A stretch of DNA of 64,000 nucleotides, taken from NCBI GenBank assembly GCA_002298125.1, contig DBMJ01000001.1:1-64000 (forward strand), in the 5' to 3' direction. Position numbers and translations under genes: made by a program. This document shows positions 58,882 through 64,000 of the stretch, piece after piece. The notes below the pieces were generated by a model. It did no database searches and was not told the origin of the DNA. It worked only from the letters and a program-made list of their open reading frames with translations. How positions within the stretch are numbered: the first letter of the stretch is position 1; every line of letters starts with the position of its first letter. The DNA is from Clostridium sp. UBA701. GTDB lineage: Bacteria > Bacillota > Clostridia > Clostridiales > Clostridiaceae.

Positions 58882-60009
58882 TTATTTTGCAGGTTTTGGT
58901 CCAAAGTATTGATAATAATAGCAGAGCAGTCTTCCATTGTAAAGCTTTCTATTTTTATCTGACTTCCTGCCAAAGGCTCTTTCAAACTCAGGGTGTGAGG
59001 TAATAACGAAATATGACCAGCTATTAAGCTTACTAAATACTTCTCCCATGGTCTTGTATAACTTTTCAGCTTCTGACGCATCTCCTAATCTCTCTCCATA
59101 AGGAGGGTTAGTTATAATGAAACCATATTTTTTATTGCTACTAAATTCCCTCATATCAAGCTTCTGAAATACAACATAGCCATCTACCCCAGCTTTTCTA
59201 GCATTTTCTCTGGCAGTTTTTAAAACTCTCCCGTCAATATCAGAGGCTAGTATCCTAAATTCATCATTTTTAATAGAGCTTCTAGCATGTTTTCTAATGT
59301 CCTCCCAAAGCTCCTGTGGTATTATGTCCCACTGTTCAGAAATGAAACTTCGGTTTAATCCTGGCGCCATATTTCTTCCTATCATAGCAGCTTCTATGGC
59401 AATAGTACCTGAGCCACAGAAGGTGTCTGCTAAAGCCCTTGATGGATCCCAGCCACTTAAAAGCACCAAAGCTGCTGCTAGCGTCTCCTTCATGGGAGCT
59501 TCTCCAGCTAATTCCCTATAACCTCTTTTATGAAGTCCCGCTCCTGTGGTGTCTAAGGTCAAAGTAACTATGTCCTTTAAAATTGCCACCTCAATTTTAT
59601 ATTCCACTCCATCCTCAGAAAAAATATCTCTTCTATACTTTCTCTTCATGGCCTCTACTACAGCCTTCTTAACTATAGATTGACAGTCTGGAACACTATA
59701 GAGCTTAGACTTTACAGATTTTCCCACTACATGCATAAAGCCTGTTATGGGTATTATATCTCCCCAATCTACTTTAAGAGTCCCTTGAAATAATTCTTCG
59801 AAACTCTCAGCCTTAAATTCTGCCATCTTTATAAGCACCCTATCAGCAGTTCTAAGCCACATATTGCAGGTGACAATATCCATCTCGTCCCCTTCAAAGG
59901 TAACTCTTCCATTTTCTATGGTCAAATCATCATATCCTAATTCCTTCAGTTCATTAGCCACCACCTTTTCTAGTCCAAAGGTAGAGGTTGCAATAAGTGT
60001 AAAATTCAT
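58882..60009 (-). CDS. THUMP-domain class I SAM-dependent RNA methyltransferase
   Basis: A 375-residue YpsC/RlmL-N-type methyltransferase. THUMP domain (about residues 45-160) then a Rossmann fold with ADTFCGSGTIAIEAAMIGRN (SAM motif I), ASDIDGRVLKTARENA and the catalytic NPPYGERLG (N6- or N2-methylation type). Likely makes m2G in 23S rRNA. Genes of this family are usually single. ATG has AGGAGATAGGA upstream. Confidence 0.9.
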   Translation of the reverse strand: MNFTLIATSTFGLEKVVANELKELGYDDLTIENGRVTFEGDEMDIVTCNMWLRTADRVLIKMAEFKAESFEELFQGTLKVDWGDIIPITGFMHVVGKSVKSKLYSVPDCQSIVKKAVVEAMKRKYRRDIFSEDGVEYKIEVAILKDIVTLTLDTTGAGLHKRGYRELAGEAPMKETLAAALVLLSGWDPSRALADTFCGSGTIAIEAAMIGRNMAPGLNRSFISEQWDIIPQELWEDIRKHARSSIKNDEFRILASDIDGRVLKTARENARKAGVDGYVVFQKLDMREFSSNKKYGFIITNPPYGERLGDASEAEKLYKTMGEVFSKLNSWSYFVITSHPEFERAFGRKSDKNRKLYNGRLLCYYYQYFGPKPAK

Positions 60010-60094
60010 ATCCTATCTCCTATGTAAATAGACTTTATCTATAGTATATATTATATTCTATACTTTAAGCTATAATTTATCTGTTTTTACTGAT

Positions 60095-60127
60095 AAATTA
60101 TACAGGCTGCTCGTGGTAAGCAGCCTG
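60095..60127 (-). terminator. Terminator-like hairpin between the RNA methyltransferase and InhA genes
   Basis: Stem CAGGCTGCT / AGCAGCCTG with a seven-base loop; the following T-run on the minus strand is weak. It lies just after the InhA stop codon. Confidence 0.6.
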
Positions 60128-60136
60128 CTCCAAATA

Positions 60137-62518
60137 TTACTTTACCTTTAGCATTATAGTTCCTTGGCTTCTGTCATTAGCTTCACCGTTAACTGTTATT
60201 GTAAGCCCGAGCTTTGGAATGATGCGTCCTGCATCTGGTAATAATGGGTTCAAATAAGAGTTACTATCATCAAATATATGATTTGACTTAGTTATATTAT
60301 CTGTAATTATTCTTCCGTTTATATTCGCATAATCTAATAACATATCTGCAGTCTTTCTTTGACTAAATGCTGCGTCATGCATTTGATACCTGGTTGCTGC
60401 CACTAAATCTGGTTTGCTATTATTTACATAATGCCATTTGTTAATTGATTGATCAGCATCAACAATTCCTAGATAACCCTCACCAGGATGGATTCCTGTC
60501 CAGTTGTCACTATAGAAGTCATCTGCATACCAAACAACTAAACCTGGATCGTAGCTCATTAAGCTGTTTCCTCTCTTAATATGGGCTAAGCCTGCATCTG
60601 AGCCCTTATTATTACGCCACTCTAAGAGGTAGTAATTTGCAGCTAGAACCTTTCCAGTATCACGAGTAAAGCCATTTAATGTGAATTTTGGAGTTCCTTC
60701 TACGTCATCTGAGAAAATAATGTTCCCATCTGCTGTTACCACAATATTGTCTACGTAGAAACCCTGTCCAAAGGAATAAAGGTCTGTTTCATACTCAAAC
60801 TTTAACTCCATCTTTTTACCTGAGTATGCAGATAGATCAAATTCAGCATCTACCCAGCCATCTGAAGTCCCTGTTATTCCATTTGCTACCTTTACTATTG
60901 CTTGTGGATCTCTCTTCGTAGTGGTTATATTACCTGGAAGTGCAGTCCAAACATTGGTGCCCTGCTCTCTTACTTGAATAGAAGCAAAGTCCCAATATTC
61001 TTCTATATCATACCAGGTCTTAAAGGTAAGTTTTACTGAGCTTTTTCCTACTAAATCCAAATTAGTTGACATGGAGGTCTTATAGGCCTCACCATCTCTG
61101 CCCTTTCCACCATAGTACTCATAGCTTCCACTAACTGGCTTATTAATATCATGTGCTTTATCAGGCAATAAGACCTTTACATAGTCATTATTATTTCCCT
61201 TAATAGCTGCTTGGTCGAGAACATATTTTAACCCGCTCTTAGGGATATCCTTTGTGTCTATTGTTGCTCCATGCATCCAATTTCCACCATAGGTCTCTTG
61301 AAAGTAAAGCTTTCCGTAGGGGCTAAAGCCTGTAGGTTCTGTTCCAGGTACTTTACCAGCCCAGCTTCCTGAGGACATCAATGACCAGTATTCTATAGGC
61401 TCCCCAGCTCCACTGTATATAGTATCATACTCATCTGGCAACCCAAGGTCATGGCCAAATTCATGACAGAAGACTCCTGATGCTCCGTCCTCAGGCATTA
61501 TAGTATATGCCCAGGCAGCAAGCTTTCCACCAAAGTTTGAGCTGTTTGAGGTAGCTCCTGGAATCGCAACAGGATTAGCAGCTAATCTTGAACTGTGGGA
61601 CCATATGGAATCATCACCAAGTACTCCTCCGCCTGCTTCCTGTCCAACTCCAGCATGAACAACCATTAGGTGGTCTATTATTCCGTCTGGTTCATTTATA
61701 TCTCCATCCTCATCTATATCATAAGGATCTTCCAAATCATAGTCTGCAAGGTTAACACCCTTATCCTTTGCAGCAGATATTAAAGCTTCATAAACAAAAT
61801 ATTTTGCATTGATATTATGGGAAGTTGCTGAATCTGCACCGTAATAAGCTGCTCCATTAGCTGCAGTATACCAGCCAAGCACAGTTCCCTCAATAGTGTA
61901 GCTCCCGCCAGATTGCTGCTCGTAAAACTGCTTCATGGACATTAAAAGCTCCCCATTGGGACCAACGTATCCATTATTGCCAAATATCATGTCTTGGTAA
62001 TGCTTCTGTGCATAATCCTTATAATACATATCTGTTTCCTGAGGAGTTATTTGGCTATGCTTATAGTCCTTAAAATCCTCTAAGAGCACAAGAATTCTAT
62101 CCTTAGTTACAGAGCCATCCCATGTCCTAGGCTTAGTTCCAGGAAACTTATTATTGCCTTTGGATGAACCATTTTTCTTGTTTTCCTCTTTAATCTTTCC
62201 TAATGCAAGCTTTTCTTGTTTGTTAAGCTGTGAGGGATCTTTAGCATATTCTTTTGCCATAGGCTGAAGGTATTCCTTTAGTGCCTTTAGTGCTTCTTCT
62301 TCACTAGCATTTGCTGCTATTTTTCCTGTCTTTTTAAGCATTTCAATTAGTCTTTCCTCATTGGCAATTGCCAGGTCAACTGTTCCATCCGAATGCTCCA
62401 GCTGAACATACTCTCCAGTGACTAGTTTGGGCTGCGCAATAGTTGTCCTTGGTGTGAATGTCAGTGTGCTTAGAACCAGGCTGCACGACATCAGTGTGCA
62501 TAAAAGCTTTTTACTCAT
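60137..62518 (-). CDS. Immune inhibitor A-like M6 metalloprotease
   Basis: A 793-residue secreted protease. N-terminal signal peptide (MSKKLL... hydrophobic to about residue 28), propeptide-like region, then a Ca-binding Asp-rich loop (DIDEDGDINEPDG, about 267-279) and the zinc motif HEFGHDLGLPDEYD at residues 352-365 (H352, E353, H356). The C-terminal part (from about 480) has beta-sandwich segments. InhA-type enzymes degrade host peptides or extracellular proteins and are autoprocessed. It is a lone gene; ATG has a GGGGGAAAC site. Confidence 0.9.
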   Translation of the reverse strand: MSKKLLCTLMSCSLVLSTLTFTPRTTIAQPKLVTGEYVQLEHSDGTVDLAIANEERLIEMLKKTGKIAANASEEEALKALKEYLQPMAKEYAKDPSQLNKQEKLALGKIKEENKKNGSSKGNNKFPGTKPRTWDGSVTKDRILVLLEDFKDYKHSQITPQETDMYYKDYAQKHYQDMIFGNNGYVGPNGELLMSMKQFYEQQSGGSYTIEGTVLGWYTAANGAAYYGADSATSHNINAKYFVYEALISAAKDKGVNLADYDLEDPYDIDEDGDINEPDGIIDHLMVVHAGVGQEAGGGVLGDDSIWSHSSRLAANPVAIPGATSNSSNFGGKLAAWAYTIMPEDGASGVFCHEFGHDLGLPDEYDTIYSGAGEPIEYWSLMSSGSWAGKVPGTEPTGFSPYGKLYFQETYGGNWMHGATIDTKDIPKSGLKYVLDQAAIKGNNNDYVKVLLPDKAHDINKPVSGSYEYYGGKGRDGEAYKTSMSTNLDLVGKSSVKLTFKTWYDIEEYWDFASIQVREQGTNVWTALPGNITTTKRDPQAIVKVANGITGTSDGWVDAEFDLSAYSGKKMELKFEYETDLYSFGQGFYVDNIVVTADGNIIFSDDVEGTPKFTLNGFTRDTGKVLAANYYLLEWRNNKGSDAGLAHIKRGNSLMSYDPGLVVWYADDFYSDNWTGIHPGEGYLGIVDADQSINKWHYVNNSKPDLVAATRYQMHDAAFSQRKTADMLLDYANINGRIITDNITKSNHIFDDSNSYLNPLLPDAGRIIPKLGLTITVNGEANDRSQGTIMLKVK

Positions 62519-62738
62519 ATACCCCTGTTTCCCCCTAAATTTAGTGCACCAGGTAATTTACATTATATTCCATGGTACCTATTTTAATTATATTATTACA
62601 TTATATGGTAGTCAATATATGAACATAAAAAGGGTTGCTATTTTGAGTTATATTATAAAAAGACTTTATTTTTGTTAAAAACTATGGTACTATATTCATA
62701 TATTCTAATATTATAATATATAGAAGTGTGGTGTAAAA

Positions 62739-63116
62739 ATGATATATATAGTTTCAGGTATATTGGTTATAATGGTAATTGTAACTATAGCAAGGAAGGT
62801 GTCTGTTATGAATAATCCAAATGTAAAAAACGTTAATTCTACAGAGGCAAAGGAGCTAATTTCTTCAAATAAGGATATGCTAATCTTAGATGTTAGAACT
62901 AGAGATGAGTATGCCCAAGGACATATTCCTGGAGCAAAGCTTATCCCTGTAAATGAGCTTCCAGGTAAGGTAGCTTCTATAGAAAAATATAGAGATAGGC
63001 CAGTACTGGTCTATTGTGCTAGCGGTGGAAGAAGTCCATCTGCAGTAAGAACCTTGTTAGAGGAAGACTTTACAAAAATCTATCATCTATCTAGAGGATT
63101 TTTATCTTGGAGGTAA
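62739..63116 (+). CDS. Rhodanese-like membrane-anchored protein
   Basis: A 125-residue protein with one N-terminal transmembrane helix (IYIVSGILVIMVIVTI, residues 2-17) and a rhodanese domain (about 35-125): DMLILDVRTRDEYAQGHIPGA, catalytic loop VYCASGGRSPSA with the active Cys. Transfers sulfane sulfur or acts as a sensor; substrate unknown. The TTG/ATG context is AT-rich and only a GTGGTG-like site precedes the ATG. Single gene with a terminator behind it. Confidence 0.85.
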   Translation: MIYIVSGILVIMVIVTIARKVSVMNNPNVKNVNSTEAKELISSNKDMLILDVRTRDEYAQGHIPGAKLIPVNELPGKVASIEKYRDRPVLVYCASGGRSPSAVRTLLEEDFTKIYHLSRGFLSWR

Positions 63117-63126
63117 GATAACTATT

Positions 63127-63158
63127 TAAGTCAGCTTTTTTGCTGACTTAATTTTTTT
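63127..63158 (+). terminator. Terminator of the rhodanese gene
   Basis: Stem TAAGTCAGC / GCTGACTTA with a six-T loop and a following T run. Confidence 0.88.
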
Positions 63159-63244
63159 AAGCGATAATTTGTTTGACAAAATGATACACTAAGTATAGAC
63201 TTATATAGGTTTTCAAGAAAATATTGTATGCTAAGGAGATTGCT

Positions 63245-64000
63245 ATGGCTATTTCATTTGATAAATTAGGTTTAGATCCTGCTTTAATTGAAGCAATGAA
63301 AATGGAGAACATTACTACTCCCACAGAAATTCAAGAATCTGTAATACCTCTTATACTTGACGAGGCTGATGTAATTGGTCAGTCCCAAACTGGCAGTGGA
63401 AAGACTCTTGCTTATTTACTTCCATTGTTTAATAAGGTGAGCAGTGAAAAGAGAGAGACTCAGGTCATAATTCTTGCTCCTACTCACGAGCTTGTTATGC
63501 AGATAGACAGGGAAATTAAAAAACTTGCAGCAAACTCAAAAATCCCCATAAATTCAGTACCCATAATAGGAGAAGTCAACATAAAAAGGCAGTTGGAAAA
63601 ACTCAGAGAAAAGCCTCAGATAATAGTTGGATCCACAGGAAGGATTTTAGAACTTATTAAAAGTCGAAAGATTAATGCGCAGACTGTTAGGACCATCGTA
63701 ATAGATGAAGGGGATAGATTACTAGATGAGCATAACAGTGGGGCAGTAAGAGAGGTTATCAAGACTACACTAAGAGATAGGCAGCTTCTAGTATTTTCTG
63801 CTACCATAAGCAATAGGGCATTAAATATAGCCAGTGAGTTAATGGTAAACCCACAGATTGTAAAAATAGAAGAGAAGAAAATAGTCAATTCCAACATTGA
63901 GCATCTTTATCTTATAGCTGAACAAAGGGATAAGCTAACAGTACTTAGAAAGCTTGTGGCAGCTGTAAAGCCTAAAAGGGCTATAGTGTTTATCAATAAA
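63245..64000 (+). CDS. DEAD-box RNA helicase, N-terminal part (cut by window edge)
   Basis: An open frame from ATG (GGAGAT upstream) to the right edge, 252 codons. Q-motif FDKLGLDPALIEAM, I QTGSGKTLAY, Ia PTHELV (His for Arg), II DEGD and III SAT are readable; motifs IV-VI lie beyond the window. The family unwinds short RNA duplexes, for example in ribosome assembly or cold shock. It is a distinct gene from the DbpA-type helicase at 52 kb, with a different N-terminus. Confidence 0.9.
   Translation, partial: MAISFDKLGLDPALIEAMKMENITTPTEIQESVIPLILDEADVIGQSQTGSGKTLAYLLPLFNKVSSEKRETQVIILAPTHELVMQIDREIKKLAANSKIPINSVPIIGEVNIKRQLEKLREKPQIIVGSTGRILELIKSRKINAQTVRTIVIDEGDRLLDEHNSGAVREVIKTTLRDRQLLVFSATISNRALNIASELMVNPQIVKIEEKKIVNSNIEHLYLIAEQRDKLTVLRKLVAAVKPKRAIVFINK

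Noticed and set aside
1..64000. CRISPR arrays, tRNA or rRNA genes
   Set aside because: Looked for regular direct repeats with spacers, tRNA T-loop GTTCRA-type motifs with CCA ends and rRNA conserved blocks; none found.

Overview
The window is AT-rich bacterial DNA with purine-rich ribosome binding sites and a clostridial gene set: class III fructose bisphosphatase, reverse rubrerythrin, a FabT/FabK-type fatty acid operon, a GlgC/GlgD pair, a spore-coat-like SPOCS-domain protein and DUF3842/DUF3867 proteins. It is most likely the chromosome of a spore-forming anaerobe of Clostridium or a close relative. I saw no rRNA, tRNA or CRISPR array.

Layout. 1-2.5 kb is a degraded mobile/polymorphic-toxin edge: an IS3 transposase tail, then (minus strand) a 5'-truncated RHS core, a toxin tip that is out of frame with it, and a probable immunity gene. 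2.5-12.9 kb is housekeeping: PadR and DegV under nested palindromes, fbp, a 55-aa membrane microprotein, reverse rubrerythrin, a purine permease behind a guanine-class riboswitch, cardiolipin synthase and glgCD.

13.1-26.3 kb is the most interesting part. I read it as a complete sulfoquinovose (SQ) utilisation locus of the sulfoglycolytic transketolase (sulfo-TK) type. Three transcription units carry: (i) a ROK repressor, an L-fucose-isomerase-like enzyme, a GH31 sulfoquinovosidase with the SQ-recognition Arg/Trp/Tyr of E. coli YihQ, and a DUF4867 protein; (ii) an RpiB-like isomerase lacking the usual phosphate contacts, an iron-type alcohol dehydrogenase and a TauE/SafE exporter; (iii) a sugar ABC importer and a split transketolase. 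Predicted flow: sulfoquinovosides are imported and hydrolysed; SQ is isomerised to sulfofructose; transketolase removes two C2 units in two rounds, with the RpiB-like isomerase acting between them; the sulfoacetaldehyde left over is reduced to isethionate and exported. No enzyme specific to the sulfo-EMP, sulfo-ED or transaldolase routes is present. AT-rich palindromes at the promoters suggest a shared operator for the ROK protein.

26.5-37.8 kb holds a MATE transporter and a full type II fatty-acid operon (fabT-fabH-acpP-fabK-fabD-fabG-fabF-accB-fabZ-accC-accD-accA) with FabT boxes at its promoter. 37.9-45 kb is a mixed set: DUF3842, a HAD phosphatase, a lysozyme-like protein, MFS, HutD/Ves, a MazG-like pyrophosphohydrolase and a nitroreductase. 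45-51.5 kb is an amino-sugar locus (mannose-family PTS, NanE, ceramidase-like hydrolase, SIS protein, RpiR regulator) with three evenly spaced repeats upstream of its promoter. 51.5-57.2 kb has a zinc-ribbon microprotein, a DbpA-type helicase and a TPP-riboswitch operon (thiD-cytX-thiM-thiE). 57.2-64 kb has DUF3867, a small membrane protein, the SPOCS-domain protein, a THUMP-type RNA methyltransferase, an InhA-like M6 protease, a rhodanese and a second DEAD-box helicase cut by the window edge.
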